Source: Pseudomonadales bacterium (GTDB taxonomy: Bacteria; Pseudomonadota; Gammaproteobacteria; Pseudomonadales; Pseudohongiellaceae). Taken from it: a DNA stretch of 64,000 nt. The notes under the pieces are model-generated. The model did not search any database, was not told where the DNA came from, and worked only from the letters and a program-made list of their open reading frames with translations. A program made the position numbers and the translations under genes. The stretch is from assembly GCA_022821865.1 (NCBI GenBank), contig JAJECW010000141.1:81354-145353 (forward strand), read 5' to 3'. This document shows positions 25,369 through 35,711 of this stretch, one piece after another; position 1 is the first letter of the stretch; each line of letters begins with the position of its first letter.

Positions 25369-26880
25369 ATGCGGAATTTTTCGGGCAAGACCTTGTTCGG
25401 CCTCGTACTGGCCGTGGTGATTGCTGGCGGCGCCATCGCCCAGGACAGCGACATCCAGGAAATCGAAGACTCGGTCATCAAGATTTACACCACGCAGGCG
25501 GCGCCGGATTACTTCGTCCCCTGGCGCCTGCTCAATCCCCGGCAGTCCTCCGGCTCCGGCGTGCTCATCGACGCCAACCGCATTCTCACCAATGCCCATG
25601 TGATCGCCGACGCCAGCTACGTGCAGGCGCAAAAGCACAACGACCCCCAGCGTTTCCAGGCCCGGGTGCTGTTCGTCTCCCACGAGGCGGACCTGGCCCT
25701 GATCGAAGTGGAGGACGAAGACTTTTACGCCGGGCTCAAGCCGCTCACCATCGGCGATTTGCCCGATTTGCGGGACGAGGTTTCGGTGCTCGGCTATCCC
25801 ATGGGGGGGCAGAGCCTGAGCATCACCAAGGGCGTGCTGTCCCGGGTGGAGCATCAGGTCTATTCCCATGCTTCCAGCTACCTGCTCGCCGGCCAGCTCG
25901 ATGCCGCCATCAATCCCGGTAACAGCGGCGGGCCGGTGATCGTCGATCGGCAGATCGTCGGCATCGTCATGCAGGCCAATACCGCCGGGCGTTCGGAAAA
26001 CCTCGGCTACTTCATTCCGCCGAGCGTGATCCGCCATGTGCTGCGGGACAGCGAGGACGGCATCCACGATGGATTTCCCGATCTCGGCTTCCGCACCCAG
26101 ACCCTGGAAAGCCCCGCGGCCAAGTCCGCCCGGGGGCTGAGCGAAGACCAGCGCGGCGTGATCGTCATCCAGGTCTTTGACGACTCCCCCGCCGCCGGCA
26201 TTCTGGAAGTCAACGACGTCATTACCGAGGTCAATGGCTTTGCCATTGCCGATGACGGCAGCATCCAGCTCGATTCCGACATACTCACCAATTACAAATA
26301 CGCCATGGACCAGTTCCATGTGGGCGACGCCATCCCCCTGCGCTATTCCCGCCAGGGCAAGGAGCACGAGGCCATGCTGGTTGCCGGCGGCGAGAGGGAA
26401 AACTACAGCCTCGTCAATGGCGAGCAGTTCGACGAGATTCCCGAATATTACCTGTACGGCGGCGTCCTTTTCGTGCCGCTGAACATGAATCTGATCAAGC
26501 GCTGGGGCAACGACTGGAGCCGCTCGGCGCCGATTGCCCTGCTGGAAGCCCGCAATGAATGGGCCTCGCCCGAGCGCCAGGAACTCGTGGTGGCCCTGCA
26601 GGTGATGGCCGCCGATGTCAATCTGGGCTACCACGACTGGCGCAACTGGGTGGTGGAAACCGTCAACGACGAGCCCATCCGGGATTTCGACCATTTTGTC
26701 GCCATGTTGCGCGAAAATACCAGTCCATTCGTCGTCTTTCGCAATGACAACGGCTACCAGATGGTGATCGATCATGAGGAAGCGCTGGCCTCCGAGGAAC
26801 AGATTCTCGCGCGCTACCGGATTCCCTCCGCCCATTCCAGCGGCCTGCTGAATGAGCAGTACCTCTCCCGGCAACCCTGA
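25369..26880 (+). CDS. Periplasmic DegP/HtrA-like serine protease with PDZ domains
   Basis: The 503-residue product has a signal peptide (residues 1-25) and a trypsin-like domain with the catalytic His in TNAHVIA, Asp in ADLALIEV and Ser in NPGNSGGPV. At least one PDZ domain follows ([22 protein letters not shown]). A long C-terminal part probably contains a second PDZ-like fold. Such proteins degrade or chaperone misfolded envelope proteins; plant-type Deg proteins have a similar layout. I chose ATG at 25369 because the signal peptide starts there. The end overlaps the next gene by 29 bp. Confidence 0.88.
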   Translation: MRNFSGKTLFGLVLAVVIAGGAIAQDSDIQEIEDSVIKIYTTQAAPDYFVPWRLLNPRQSSGSGVLIDANRILTNAHVIADASYVQAQKHNDPQRFQARVLFVSHEADLALIEVEDEDFYAGLKPLTIGDLPDLRDEVSVLGYPMGGQSLSITKGVLSRVEHQVYSHASSYLLAGQLDAAINPGNSGGPVIVDRQIVGIVMQANTAGRSENLGYFIPPSVIRHVLRDSEDGIHDGFPDLGFRTQTLESPAAKSARGLSEDQRGVIVIQVFDDSPAAGILEVNDVITEVNGFAIADDGSIQLDSDILTNYKYAMDQFHVGDAIPLRYSRQGKEHEAMLVAGGERENYSLVNGEQFDEIPEYYLYGGVLFVPLNMNLIKRWGNDWSRSAPIALLEARNEWASPERQELVVALQVMAADVNLGYHDWRNWVVETVNDEPIRDFDHFVAMLRENTSPFVVFRNDNGYQMVIDHEEALASEEQILARYRIPSAHSSGLLNEQYLSRQP

Positions 26881-27265
26881 GCCGCAGACGGCGCTCGCCT
26901 TCATTCGGGAAGCCGAATGTATCGGCTGCGCCAGATGCCTGCCGGCATGCCCGGTTGACGCCATCATCGGCGCGCCGGGAATGATGCACACCGTGGTGGC
27001 CGGAGAATGCACCGGCTGCGAACTCTGTGTTGCGCCCTGTCCCGTGGATTGCATCGAACTGCGCGCGCTGCCCGCGGCACTCGAGCCCGATGACGAACTC
27101 CTGCGGCATCGCCGCCGGCGCGAGGAGTATCACGAGTTCCGGCTGGCCAATCCCGATCCCCGGCTCCACCCCAAAACCCGCGCGAGGGGATTTTCCCGGG
27201 AAGCCGCCCGGCGCGAAATCGCCGCGGCGGTAGCGCGGGTTGCGGCCCGCCGCAAGCAGACATGA
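26852..27265 (+). CDS. RnfB-like 2[4Fe-4S] ferredoxin
   Basis: This 137-residue soluble protein has two CxxCxxCxxxCP clusters: [12 protein letters not shown] (~residues 24-35) and [12 protein letters not shown] (~54-65). A charged helical tail follows. The cluster spacing and the phrase [17 protein letters not shown] match the C-terminal half of RnfB, the ferredoxin subunit of the Rnf electron-transport complex. The membrane anchor and first cluster domain of full RnfB are missing. It overlaps nth by 4 bp, echoing the rnf-nth order of other Gammaproteobacteria, but no other rnf gene is present. Its role is probably electron transfer to an unknown partner. Confidence 0.85.
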   Translation: MSSTSPGNPEPQTALAFIREAECIGCARCLPACPVDAIIGAPGMMHTVVAGECTGCELCVAPCPVDCIELRALPAALEPDDELLRHRRRREEYHEFRLANPDPRLHPKTRARGFSREAARREIAAAVARVAARRKQT

Positions 27266-27897
27266 AAGCCGCCGCCAGACAGGAGATCTTCGAGCGCCTC
27301 AGGGAGGCCAACCCGGCGCCGCGAACCGAATTGAGCTACAACTCCCATTTTGAACTGCTGGTATCGGTGATCCTCTCGGCCCAGGCCACCGACGTCAGCG
27401 TCAATGCGGCAACGGAAAAGCTTTACCCCGTGGCCAATACTCCCGAAGCCATGCTCGCCCTCGGCGAGGAAGGGCTCAAGCGATACATCCGCACCATCGG
27501 CCTGTTCAACACCAAGGCGAAGAACGTCATCGCCGCCTGCCGCATACTCGTGGAAAAGCACGGCTCCCGGGTGCCCTCCACCCGGGAAGCATTGCAGGCG
27601 CTGCCGGGAGTCGGCAGGAAAACCGCCAATGTGGTGCTCAATACCGCTTTTCGGCAAGTGGCCATGGCGGTGGACACGCATATCTTCCGCGTCTCCAACC
27701 GCACCGGCATCGCGCCGGGACGCAATGTGGTGGAAGTGGAGGAGGAATTGCTGCGCCTGGTGCCGGAAGAGTTCCTGCTCGACGCCCATCACTGGCTGAT
27801 CCTGCACGGGCGCTACACCTGCCTGGCCCGCAAGCCCCGCTGCGGCGACTGCGCCATCGCCGACCTCTGCGAGTATCCCGCTAAGATTCAGGACTAA
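27262..27897 (+). CDS. nth: Endonuclease III
   Basis: This DNA glycosylase/AP lyase removes oxidised pyrimidines. The 211-residue protein has the helix-hairpin-helix [14 protein letters not shown] with the catalytic lysine near residue 120, the catalytic aspartate in [11 protein letters not shown], and the C-terminal iron-sulfur motif [17 protein letters not shown]. It is translationally coupled to the RnfB-like gene (ATGA). An AT-rich island starts right after its stop. Confidence 0.97.
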   Translation: MKAAARQEIFERLREANPAPRTELSYNSHFELLVSVILSAQATDVSVNAATEKLYPVANTPEAMLALGEEGLKRYIRTIGLFNTKAKNVIAACRILVEKHGSRVPSTREALQALPGVGRKTANVVLNTAFRQVAMAVDTHIFRVSNRTGIAPGRNVVEVEEELLRLVPEEFLLDAHHWLILHGRYTCLARKPRCGDCAIADLCEYPAKIQD

Positions 27898-28055
27898 TTT
27901 ATTTGGTAGGCAATGTTTTTTAATTCACATAATGGCGAACCATGCTTTCACAGATTTATTGGGATAGGCTGACGATACTTTTGAATGGAATAGGATTTTT
28001 TGCTCATTATTGAGAACATTTATGTCTTCATGTTTATTGAATTCGTGGCCATTAC

Positions 28056-29756
28056 TCATGATAATCTTTTATGTATCTGACCCAATTTCTGTGATATTTC
28101 ATCAGGTAACTCACTCGGTAACATCTGCTTTGCGATGAGGAAATACTCGCTTTTCCTCGTGCTCGCTCCTGCTCTTTGCAGCACTTCCGGAAGCAACTTC
28201 TTGCTTGCAGGTTCTGCTTGCAGTACAGGACTTATTGCTAAAGGATTTTCAAAGAATGCTGGCGGCATCTGTTGTCGAAGATAGTCCATGCCTTGTATGG
28301 ACATGAGTCCGCCAACCTCTCTTTCAAGAAAACGTTGTAATGCGTCAGGATGAAGCAAATAACTTTCCACCTCATATCGTTTCCAACGCAAAATAGTCAA
28401 ATTATCTCCTTCAACTTCATGATCTGGAAGCTGTCGATTGTCTCCATCAAGCAGAAGCAATCCTTTCAAATTATCCGCAACTGATCGCATAGCGAAAAAG
28501 TGAGCACGTGCCTCTTTAGGACTGCGCCCACGATTATTTTGCCAGAACGGTGTTCCCTCAAACCAATCGCATAAAGGATGTTCAAGAACCATCGCCCATG
28601 CTTTCAATAATTCAAAATCGGTTACATCTTCAACGTACAAGACTCCTTTGGCATCTTCGGCAGCTAACAAATCGAAGGTCGTAACCCGCTTTAGCGCCTC
28701 ACGGAGACTGTCACGTTCGGTGTTTTCACTGAGTTTATGCGGTTCACGATAAAAAGAGAGAATACTGTGAGGACTCGTTGATTCAATTAAAACTTCAGAG
28801 TGCGTGGCGATAAGTAATTGACTACGCCTCGCGTTGCAAAGAGATCGAAGTAAATCATATAGCTCTTTTTGCAGTATCACATGGAGATGCGCATCTGGTT
28901 CATCAAGCAGGATTAAACTTGAAGGTCGAGCAAACAAAAAAGCTAGAATCAGAAGAACCTGATGAAATCCACTACCCGCAGTCGAGACATCTAATGGCGC
29001 CAATCCTCCGTTTCCTCTTCCTTCGGGAATTCCTTTCAGGTACTGACAAGTTATGTATGGTGCCCCATGATACTTCGGTCGTAGCAGTTTGTAATGAAAA
29101 ATACGCGCCACTATCTCTTCCAACTCATTCCATTCCTTGTCGGATTTTTCTGCGACTTCAAGTAAAAGATTGCGCAATATATCACCACCTTTTCCTTGAC
29201 CAACCAACATATCCTGGAAGGGGCGATCATGTCTCGTTTCGTTCACTCCGATTCCTGAAAATGGCGGTATGTAAATCACGCTGACTTGTTGCCGTGCTAG
29301 TTCCAAATTTTCAAGGTCGCTGACAACAGGCTTAACATGTATCTGTTCTGGACCTGAGTAACGAAATTCGAATCCGAACTGCCAATGAGTTCCAGTTTGA
29401 GTTTCTCCAGTGAGTGAAATAACCATCGGGCGTGGACTGCCGGCTGGCTTACCTTCGACTTCATCCTTACGCAATGAAGTATGCGTATCTTTCCATAACT
29501 GATCCATTGAGGGAAGTGGCAAGGCACTGAATTCAGGTCGAGTTATAGGAGCGCCTTGACGATCAGTGGCTTTAGATCCACTGCCTGGACCCTTTTTTTC
29601 GCACCACTTTTGCATAGCAAGATTCCACACCATAACAGCTTGTAATAGCGTAGATTTTCCGCTATTGTTGGGACCTGCAAGGAGTGATATCGGCCCAAGC
29701 TCAAAATCCTGCTTTTTGAAGCCCTTGAAGTACTCTGTATGAATTTTTTTAATCAT
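28056..29756 (-). CDS. OLD-like ABC ATPase with Toprim-type C-terminus, candidate defence gene
   Basis: The 566-residue protein has an ABC-type ATPase with Walker A GPNNSGKS (28-35), a STAGSGFHQ signature, Walker B ILLDEPDAH and the switch LLIATHS. This is followed by a Toprim-like region with a conserved Glu (LYVEDVTDFELL) and the acidic pair in LLLDGDN. That layout matches OLD-family nucleases, several of which act in phage defence. No UvrD-like (GajB) or other partner is next to it, so a stand-alone class is likely. The gene and its flanks are clearly more AT-rich than neighbours, suggesting recent transfer. The nuclease function is inferred. Confidence 0.8.
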   Translation of the reverse strand: MIKKIHTEYFKGFKKQDFELGPISLLAGPNNSGKSTLLQAVMVWNLAMQKWCEKKGPGSGSKATDRQGAPITRPEFSALPLPSMDQLWKDTHTSLRKDEVEGKPAGSPRPMVISLTGETQTGTHWQFGFEFRYSGPEQIHVKPVVSDLENLELARQQVSVIYIPPFSGIGVNETRHDRPFQDMLVGQGKGGDILRNLLLEVAEKSDKEWNELEEIVARIFHYKLLRPKYHGAPYITCQYLKGIPEGRGNGGLAPLDVSTAGSGFHQVLLILAFLFARPSSLILLDEPDAHLHVILQKELYDLLRSLCNARRSQLLIATHSEVLIESTSPHSILSFYREPHKLSENTERDSLREALKRVTTFDLLAAEDAKGVLYVEDVTDFELLKAWAMVLEHPLCDWFEGTPFWQNNRGRSPKEARAHFFAMRSVADNLKGLLLLDGDNRQLPDHEVEGDNLTILRWKRYEVESYLLHPDALQRFLEREVGGLMSIQGMDYLRQQMPPAFFENPLAISPVLQAEPASKKLLPEVLQRAGASTRKSEYFLIAKQMLPSELPDEISQKLGQIHKRLS

Positions 29757-29932
29757 GAGGATTCAGTGATGTTCAATCAGATTACTTGGAAACGACCTTT
29801 GGTGCAGTGAATTTTTCACCATATCCAATGACTAAGAGTTCCGAACCATGCTATCAGATAGGCTTTACATTCTACGGATCTTCGAAGGTGTTGGTTGTCA
29901 TACTGGTCCAAATTCAAAAAAAATGCAATAGA

Positions 29933-31144
29933 TCAGGCTCGACCCTTGCCCGCCGCGATTCGCAGGCGCAGGGCGTTGAGGCGGATGAAGCCGCCGGCGT
30001 CGGCCTGGTCGTAGGCGCCGGCGTCGTCTTCAAAGGTGGCGATGTCTTCATCGAACAGCGAATCGTCGGACTGGCGCCCGGCAATGATAACGTTGCCCTT
30101 GTAAAGTCTTACCCTTACTTTCCCGTTGACATGGCGCTGTGAATCATCGATCAACGCCTGCAGGGCTCGCCGTTCCGGGGAGAACCAGTAGCCGTTGTAG
30201 ACCAGGCTTGCGTAGCGCGGCATCAACTCGTCCTTCAGGTGGGCGAGTTCCCGGTCCAGGGTGATCGATTCCATGGCCCGGTGGGCCTTGAGCATGACGG
30301 CGCCGCCAGGGGTTTCATAGCAGCCCCGGGATTTCATTCCCACGTAGCGGTTTTCAACGATATCCGCCCGGCCCACGCCATGGGCGCCGGCAATCCGGTT
30401 CAGGCTTTCCAGCACTTTGGCCGGGCTCATGGCGGCGCCGTTGATGGCGGCGATATCGCCGTTGCGATACTCGAGTTCCAGTTCGGCGGCTTCCTCCGGC
30501 GCCGCCTCGGGGGATACGCTTCGCATCCACATGGATTCGTCCGGCGCCGCCCAGGGGTCTTCGAGCACGCCGCCCTCGTAGGAAATGTGCAACAGGTTGG
30601 CGTCCATGGAATAAGGCGATCCCTTGCCGCGCTTCATTTCCACCGCGATGCCGTGGCGCTCGCAATAGGCGAGCAGGCGCTCCCGGGAATTCAGGTCCCA
30701 TTCGCGCCAGGGAGCGATAATCCGGATGCCCGGGCTCAGGGCGTATGCGCCAAGTTCAAAGCGAACCTGGTCGTTTCCCTTGCCCGTGGCGCCGTGGGAA
30801 ATGGCGTCGGCGCCGGTTTCCCGGGCGATTTCCACCAGCCGTTTGGCGATCAGGGGGCGGGCGATGGATGTGCCGAGAAGATACTCGCCCTCGTACAGGG
30901 CATTGGCCCGGAACATGGGATTGACGTATTCGGCGACGAACTCCTCACGCAGGTCCTCGATAAAGATTTCCCGGATGCCCATGGCCTCCGCCTTGGCCCG
31001 GGCCGGCTCGACTTCCCCGCCCTGGCCGATATCGGCGGTAAAAGTGACGACTTCGCAATCGTAGGTTTGTTGCAGCCATTTGGCGATAACCGAAGTATCG
31101 AGCCCGCCCGAGTAGGCAAGCACCACCTTGCTGATCTTCGACAT
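29933..31144 (-). CDS. argG: Argininosuccinate synthase
   Basis: ArgG joins citrulline and aspartate using ATP in arginine synthesis. The 403-residue protein has the P-loop-like AYSGGLDTS at residues 9-17, [13 protein letters not shown] and [17 protein letters not shown], all typical of the family. It stands alone, divergent from the class IV aminotransferase. Confidence 0.98.
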   Translation of the reverse strand: MSKISKVVLAYSGGLDTSVIAKWLQQTYDCEVVTFTADIGQGGEVEPARAKAEAMGIREIFIEDLREEFVAEYVNPMFRANALYEGEYLLGTSIARPLIAKRLVEIARETGADAISHGATGKGNDQVRFELGAYALSPGIRIIAPWREWDLNSRERLLAYCERHGIAVEMKRGKGSPYSMDANLLHISYEGGVLEDPWAAPDESMWMRSVSPEAAPEEAAELELEYRNGDIAAINGAAMSPAKVLESLNRIAGAHGVGRADIVENRYVGMKSRGCYETPGGAVMLKAHRAMESITLDRELAHLKDELMPRYASLVYNGYWFSPERRALQALIDDSQRHVNGKVRVRLYKGNVIIAGRQSDDSLFDEDIATFEDDAGAYDQADAGGFIRLNALRLRIAAGKGRA

Positions 31145-31307
31145 GGAGAATTACCCCGCAATCCAGAGGCCGCGCATTCTAGCAGAGCGCGACGGCGCTT
31201 ATCGAAATGGACTTTTGATCGGTGTCGTACGATCATTCCGGGCCACCGGGGAGCCTGCTCCGCAGAAACCCGCAGCAATTTCGGAAATTTTTTTGGGGAA
31301 CTCCCGG

Positions 31308-32231
31308 ATGACTACCGGCACCCACGCCATCGCGCCGGATGAACGCAACCGGCATATTCAGATCAACATCAATGGAAAACTGTTCCCCAGGGACAAGGCC
31401 GTGGTTTCGGTCTTCGACAGCGGGTTCATTCTCGGCGACGGCATTTGGGAGGGTCTGCGCCTGCACCGGGGCGTCATACCCTTTCTGGAGCGGCACCTGA
31501 AACGCCTTTGGGAAGGCGCCCGGGCGCTCGACCTCGACCCGGGAATCCCGCCCGCCGACCTCAGGCAAAGGCTGTACGACACCGTGGACGCCAATGGCAT
31601 GGAATCCGGGGTGCATATCCGCCTGATGCTGAGCCGGGGCATGAAATCCACGCCATACCAGGACCCGGCCATGACCATCGGTCCGCCCACCATCGTCATC
31701 ATCCCGGAATACAAGACGCCGGACCCGGCGCTGTTCCAGCGCGGCATCCGTCTCTACACGGTGTATGTGCGCCGGGGTTACGCCGACGTGCAGGACCCGC
31801 GAATCAACAGCCACTCGAAACTGAATTGCATCTTCGGCTGCATCCAGGCCGCCAAGGCGGGTTTTGACGAGGCATTGATGCTCGACCCCCACGGCCACGT
31901 GGCCACCTGTAATTCCACCCATTTCTTCATCGTCCGGGATGGCGAGGTGTGGACGTCCACCGGCGACTACTGCCTCGACGGCATCACCCGGCGCAATGTC
32001 ATCGATCTCTGCAAGGCGAACGGCGTGCCGGTATTCGAGCGGAACTTCTCGGTGATGCAGACTTACAGCGCCGACGAAGCCTTTGTCACCGGCACATTTG
32101 CCGGCCTTTCCCCGGTTTCCGAAATTGACGGCCGCGGTATCGCCGACGGCAAGCCGGGGCCGGTCATGGGACGATTGCAGGAGCTGTACCAGGACCTGAT
32201 CGCAAGGGACTGCGACCGCGGCCGGTCATGA
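31308..32231 (+). CDS. Class IV aminotransferase (branched-chain/D-amino-acid type)
   Basis: This is a PLP-dependent aminotransferase of the BCAT/D-alanine aminotransferase fold. The 307-residue product has VSVFDSGFILGDGIWEGLR at the N-terminus, the PLP lysine in NSHSKLNC (~residue 168), and CNSTHFFIV. ATG at 31308 follows a GGGGAA site; upstream frame to 31128 is leader DNA with a REP-like palindrome near 31247. It overlaps the sulfotransferase-like gene by 4 bp. The exact substrate cannot be set from sequence; branched-chain specificity is a guess. Confidence 0.9.
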   Translation: MTTGTHAIAPDERNRHIQININGKLFPRDKAVVSVFDSGFILGDGIWEGLRLHRGVIPFLERHLKRLWEGARALDLDPGIPPADLRQRLYDTVDANGMESGVHIRLMLSRGMKSTPYQDPAMTIGPPTIVIIPEYKTPDPALFQRGIRLYTVYVRRGYADVQDPRINSHSKLNCIFGCIQAAKAGFDEALMLDPHGHVATCNSTHFFIVRDGEVWTSTGDYCLDGITRRNVIDLCKANGVPVFERNFSVMQTYSADEAFVTGTFAGLSPVSEIDGRGIADGKPGPVMGRLQELYQDLIARDCDRGRS

Positions 32232-32953
32232 CGATACGCATCGCCATGTGGTCGGGGCCACGCAATATCTCCACCGCAATGATGCGGAGTTGGGAAAACC
32301 GTCCCGATTGCGAGGTGGTCGATGAGCCTTTCTACGCCTGTTATCTCAAGGAGACCGGATTGCCGCATCCGGCGCGGGAAGCCGTGCTCGCCTCGCAAAG
32401 CGCCGACCGCGCCGAGGTGGTCAGGCAGTTGACCGGGCCATCGCCCGGCTCGCCGCTGCAATACCAGAAGCACATGACCAAGCATATGCCGGAAGGCATG
32501 GACATGGCCTGGTGCGCGGGGCTGAGACATTGTTTTCTGATTCGCGACCCGGCCGAGGTCATCGCCTCCTACCTGCGAATGATGCCCTCGGTGGACGAGC
32601 ACGATATCGGCATGGCCAGGCAGACCGGGCTGTTTCGGGAGATCGCCGCCGTCATCGACGAGCCGCCGATAGTGATCGACGCGGCGGATGTATTGCGCGA
32701 CCCCGGCCAGGTCCTCGCAACCCTGTGCGAGGCGCTGGGAGTCGAATTTCTGCCCGATTCCATGCTGTCCTGGCCACCCGGGTACCGGGAATCCGATGGC
32801 GTCTGGGCCCCGCACTGGTACGGGGACGTGGCGCAATCCACCCGCTTTCGGGAATATCGCCCCGAAACCGTGAAACTGCCCGAAAAGCACCGGCGCCTGC
32901 ACCAGCGTTCCACGGAAGCATACCAGTGGCTCCGCGGATTCCGCCTGAATTGA
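32228..32953 (+). CDS. Sulfotransferase-like P-loop protein
   Basis: The 241-residue product begins IRIAMWSGPRNISTAMMRSW, whose SGPRNIST segment matches the phosphate loop that binds PAPS in sulfotransferases. A downstream FLIRDPAEVIASYLR fits the 3'-phosphate-binding segment. It overlaps the aminotransferase gene, so the two products are likely made together. The same two domains occur fused in plant branched-chain-aminotransferase-like proteins, as I recall. The acceptor substrate is unknown. Confidence 0.8.
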   Translation: MTIRIAMWSGPRNISTAMMRSWENRPDCEVVDEPFYACYLKETGLPHPAREAVLASQSADRAEVVRQLTGPSPGSPLQYQKHMTKHMPEGMDMAWCAGLRHCFLIRDPAEVIASYLRMMPSVDEHDIGMARQTGLFREIAAVIDEPPIVIDAADVLRDPGQVLATLCEALGVEFLPDSMLSWPPGYRESDGVWAPHWYGDVAQSTRFREYRPETVKLPEKHRRLHQRSTEAYQWLRGFRLN

Positions 32954-33033
32954 AATCCAGGGAGTGGCATGCGATGTTGTTTGACAAACTTTGCCAAACC
33001 TCGATAACTGGGAACCACTCAAGGGAGTACAAA

Positions 33034-33279
33034 ATGGCAACGATGAATATATCACTGCCTGACTTGATGAAGCGATGGGTGGAAACCCGCACCACAAGCG
33101 GACATTTCAGCAATGCCAGCGACTACGTGCGCCACTTGATTCGTCGAGACCAGGAACGGGAACAGGCAAGCAAGATGCTTCAGCAGGCAATTGATGAGAG
33201 CATCGCAAGCGGTGAACCCGAGCCTTTCGATTTTGACGGGTTTCACGCCAGGATGCGGGAACGCCATGGCTCGAATTGA
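33034..33279 (+). CDS. parD: Type II antitoxin, ParD family
   Basis: This 81-residue protein starts with a ribbon-helix-helix DNA-binding domain (MNISLPDLMKRWVETR, then FSNASDYVRHLIRRD) and ends in an acidic toxin-binding tail. AAGGGAG lies just upstream. It overlaps the toxin gene by 14 bp, the usual antitoxin-first order, and probably represses its own promoter in the 80-bp gap before it. Confidence 0.93.
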   Translation: MATMNISLPDLMKRWVETRTTSGHFSNASDYVRHLIRRDQEREQASKMLQQAIDESIASGEPEPFDFDGFHARMRERHGSN

Positions 33280-33577
33280 TCTGAATGACATTCGGCTTTC
33301 TCCGGCAGCTCAAGACGATCTCGAAAAAATCTGGCTTTACAGTGCGGAAAACTGGTCGACTGCTCAGGCGACGCGTTACACGGCGTCCATCAAAAACAGT
33401 CTGCTGTCAATGCCTGAATTGGCGCCGGAACGCACAGAATTCAATCCTCCGGTTCGAATCTATTCTGTTGCCAATCACTTGATTGTGTACCGAATCTCGG
33501 GAGACTTCCTTGACATCTTGCGCATTTTGGGCGGAAGACAGGATTGGCGTTCCCTGTTGAGGGTAATTGAATCGTAA
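33266..33577 (+). CDS. parE: Type II toxin, ParE/RelE superfamily
   Basis: This 103-residue protein belongs to the ParE/RelE fold: LSPAAQDDLEKIWLYSAENWS at the N-terminus, then VRIYSVANHLIVYRI and a C-terminal IL..RQDWRSLL segment. ParE toxins of this kind poison gyrase. It follows parD with overlapping frames. The complete length suggests an intact pair. Confidence 0.93.
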   Translation: MARIDLNDIRLSPAAQDDLEKIWLYSAENWSTAQATRYTASIKNSLLSMPELAPERTEFNPPVRIYSVANHLIVYRISGDFLDILRILGGRQDWRSLLRVIES

Positions 33578-33603
33578 CCATCGAATGGCAATGATGGGGT
33601 AAC

Positions 33604-34686
33604 ATGGCTGGGCAGGATTTGCGGAATGGATGCGACCTTGTGAGTAGCGACCGGATCAGCCTGACCCGCCCCGACGACTGGCATTTGCATTTGCGCGATC
33701 ATGCCGCGCTGGCGACCACCGTTCCCGACACGGCCCGCTGCTTTCACCGGGCCATCGTCATGCCCAATCTGAGCCCGCCGGTGACGACGGTGGCCGCGGC
33801 GGGCGAGTATCGCGACAGAATCCTGGCGGCAATCCCTCCCGGCGGCGGTTTCGAGCCGCTGATGACGCTGTATCTGACGGATCATCTGGCGCCGGCGGAA
33901 ATCGACCGGGCCGCGGCAACGCCCTGGCTTGCCGCCGTGAAATACTATCCCGCCGGCGCGACCACCAACTCCGAATCCGGCGTAACGGCCATCGAGAAAA
34001 CCTGGCCGGTGCTCGAACGCATGCAGGAACTCGACCTGCCGCTGCTGATGCACGGCGAAGTCAATCATGGCGATGTGGATATCTTCGACCGGGAAGCGGT
34101 GTTCATCGACCAGATACTGCGGCCGCTGATCCAGCGCTTTCCGGGCTTGCGCATCGTGCTGGAACATATCACCACCCGCGAAGCCGCCGGGTTCGTGGCG
34201 GAAGCCGATGCCAGAATCGGCGCCACGATTACCGTGCATCATCTCCTGTATCACCGCAGCCATATGCTCGCCGGCGGCATTCGTCCACACTTGTATTGCC
34301 TGCCGATTCTCAAGCGCGATGTGCATCGCGAGGCATTGCGGGCAGCCGCCACCAGTGGCAATCCGCGCTTTTTTCTCGGTACCGACTCGGCGCCGCACCC
34401 GGTGGGCGAAAAGGAAAGCGCCTGTGGCTGTGCCGGCGTTTATACAGCGCCAGCGGCGCTTGAACTCTATGCTGAAGTATTCGAGGAAGAACAGGCGCTG
34501 GACCGGCTCGAAGCCTTTGCCGCCTTCCACGGGCCGGATTTCTATGGCCTGGAACGCAATACCTCCCGCCTTGAACTCGTGCGGAATGACTGGACGGTCC
34601 CCGAATGCTACCGCTTCGGCGCGGCGGAAGTGATCCCGGTGCGGGCGGGAGAAGCCGTCCGCTGGAAGCTGGCGGGCGGCGCGTGA
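33604..34686 (+). CDS. pyrC: Dihydroorotase (class II, PyrC)
   Basis: PyrC closes carbamoyl-aspartate to dihydroorotate in pyrimidine synthesis. The product has the zinc-binding DWHLHLRD, the carbamylated lysine in [29 protein letters not shown] and the catalytic aspartate in LGTDSAPHP. At 360 residues from ATG 33604 it is ~15 longer at the N-terminus than the E. coli protein, so an internal start such as GTG at 33640 is possible. It overlaps rnt by 4 bp. Confidence 0.96.
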   Translation: MAGQDLRNGCDLVSSDRISLTRPDDWHLHLRDHAALATTVPDTARCFHRAIVMPNLSPPVTTVAAAGEYRDRILAAIPPGGGFEPLMTLYLTDHLAPAEIDRAAATPWLAAVKYYPAGATTNSESGVTAIEKTWPVLERMQELDLPLLMHGEVNHGDVDIFDREAVFIDQILRPLIQRFPGLRIVLEHITTREAAGFVAEADARIGATITVHHLLYHRSHMLAGGIRPHLYCLPILKRDVHREALRAAATSGNPRFFLGTDSAPHPVGEKESACGCAGVYTAPAALELYAEVFEEEQALDRLEAFAAFHGPDFYGLERNTSRLELVRNDWTVPECYRFGAAEVIPVRAGEAVRWKLAGGA

Positions 34687-35276
34687 AAAGCCGGTTCCGC
34701 GGATTTCTGCCGGTGGTCGTGGACGTGGAAACCGGCGGCTTCCAGGCAAGGAAAGACGCCATACTCGAAATCGCCGCGGTAACGCTGCGCATGGACGCGG
34801 ACGGCATGCTGCAAACCGACCAGCACTGCTTCCATTCCATCATCCCCTTTGCCGGCGGCAATATCGAAGCCTCGGCCCTCGAATTCACCGGTATCGACCC
34901 AAACGACCCGGCCCGGCAAGCTATCCCGGAGGAAGAAGCCTTCCGCGATGTATTCAAACTGGTGAGAAAAGCCGTCAAGTCCCAGGGCTGCACCCGCGCC
35001 ATCCTCGTCGGCCATAACGCGCATTTCGACCACGGCTTCGTCTACGCCGCCAGCGAACGCCATAATCTCAAGCGCAATCCCTTCCACCCTTTCAGCGTCT
35101 TCGACACCGTGACCCTAGGCGGCCTGGCATACGGCCAGACCGTGCTAAGGCGGGCCTGCGAGGAAGCCGGCATGGAATTCACCTGCGCCAAAGCCCACAG
35201 CGCCAGCTACGACGCCGGCAAAACCGCCGAACTGTTCTGCCGGATCGTCAACCGCTGGCGCGAGCTAGGGGGCTGA
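34683..35276 (+). CDS. rnt: Ribonuclease T
   Basis: RNase T is a DEDD-family 3'-to-5' exonuclease that trims tRNA and 5S rRNA ends. The 197-residue product shows [10 protein letters not shown] (Exo I), [12 protein letters not shown] (Exo II) and the His-Asp of Exo III in [13 protein letters not shown]. The start is GTG at 34683, overlapping the pyrC TGA (GTGA). The pyrC-rnt order is known from Pseudomonas. It converges on the RNase P RNA. Confidence 0.95.
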   Translation: MKSRFRGFLPVVVDVETGGFQARKDAILEIAAVTLRMDADGMLQTDQHCFHSIIPFAGGNIEASALEFTGIDPNDPARQAIPEEEAFRDVFKLVRKAVKSQGCTRAILVGHNAHFDHGFVYAASERHNLKRNPFHPFSVFDTVTLGGLAYGQTVLRRACEEAGMEFTCAKAHSASYDAGKTAELFCRIVNRWRELGG

Positions 35277-35289
35277 TGATCCTCAGACG

Positions 35290-35570
35290 GAAGGAAGAGC
35301 CCGAGTCAGCCTGTAAGCCGGGTTCTGTCGAGGACAATCATTCATCTGCGACCCGCGTCGCCGCGGGCCTGTGGCGGCCTACCCGAATCCGGTGCGAGCC
35401 ACACCGCGGGATTCCTATTTGACCTTGCTCCGGGCGGGGTTTGCCTTGCCGCGGACTGTTGCCAGCCGCGCGGTGCGCTCTCACCGCACCATTTCACCCT
35501 TACCGGACCGGAGTCCGGCGGTATGCTTTCTGTTGCACTTTCCGTAGGCTCGCGCAGCCTTCCCCGAGTC
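35290..35570 (-). ncRNA. rnpB: RNase P RNA, 3' portion, 5' part missing
   Basis: Read on the minus strand, this matches bacterial class A RNase P RNA from GAGCCTACGGAAAGTGCAAC through AAGGGTGAAATGGTGCGGTG, GGAGCAAGGTCAAATAGG, GATGAATGATTGTCC and ACAGAACCCGGCTTAC near the 3' end. The 5' domain that must carry P1-P5 and the conserved GAGGAAAGTCC core is absent. Instead the sequence runs into a dispersed repeat at 35603-35686, and the Calx-beta gene ends at 35712. Without the 5' strand of P4 the molecule cannot form its catalytic core, so this is either a remnant or an assembly junction. Confidence 0.85.
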
Positions 35571-35602
35571 AATCCGCGCGAAGCGAATTGTCCATATGCG
35601 CC

Positions 35603-35686
35603 GTCATCCTGCGCGAAGTCGCGGAATCCCGGCAGGTGGCCTCCCGGGGAGATTCTGCGACTCCGCTTCGCTCCGCACAGAATGAC
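35603..35686. repeat. GTCATTCTGCGC dispersed repeat at the rnpB break
   Basis: This 84-bp copy starts GTCATCCTGCGCGAAGTCGC and ends CTCCGCACAGAATGAC. It lies precisely between the truncated RNase P RNA and the 3' end of the Calx-beta gene. Confidence 0.85.
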
Positions 35687-35711
35687 GGGTGGGGGCGGCC
35701 GGGTCTCTGGC

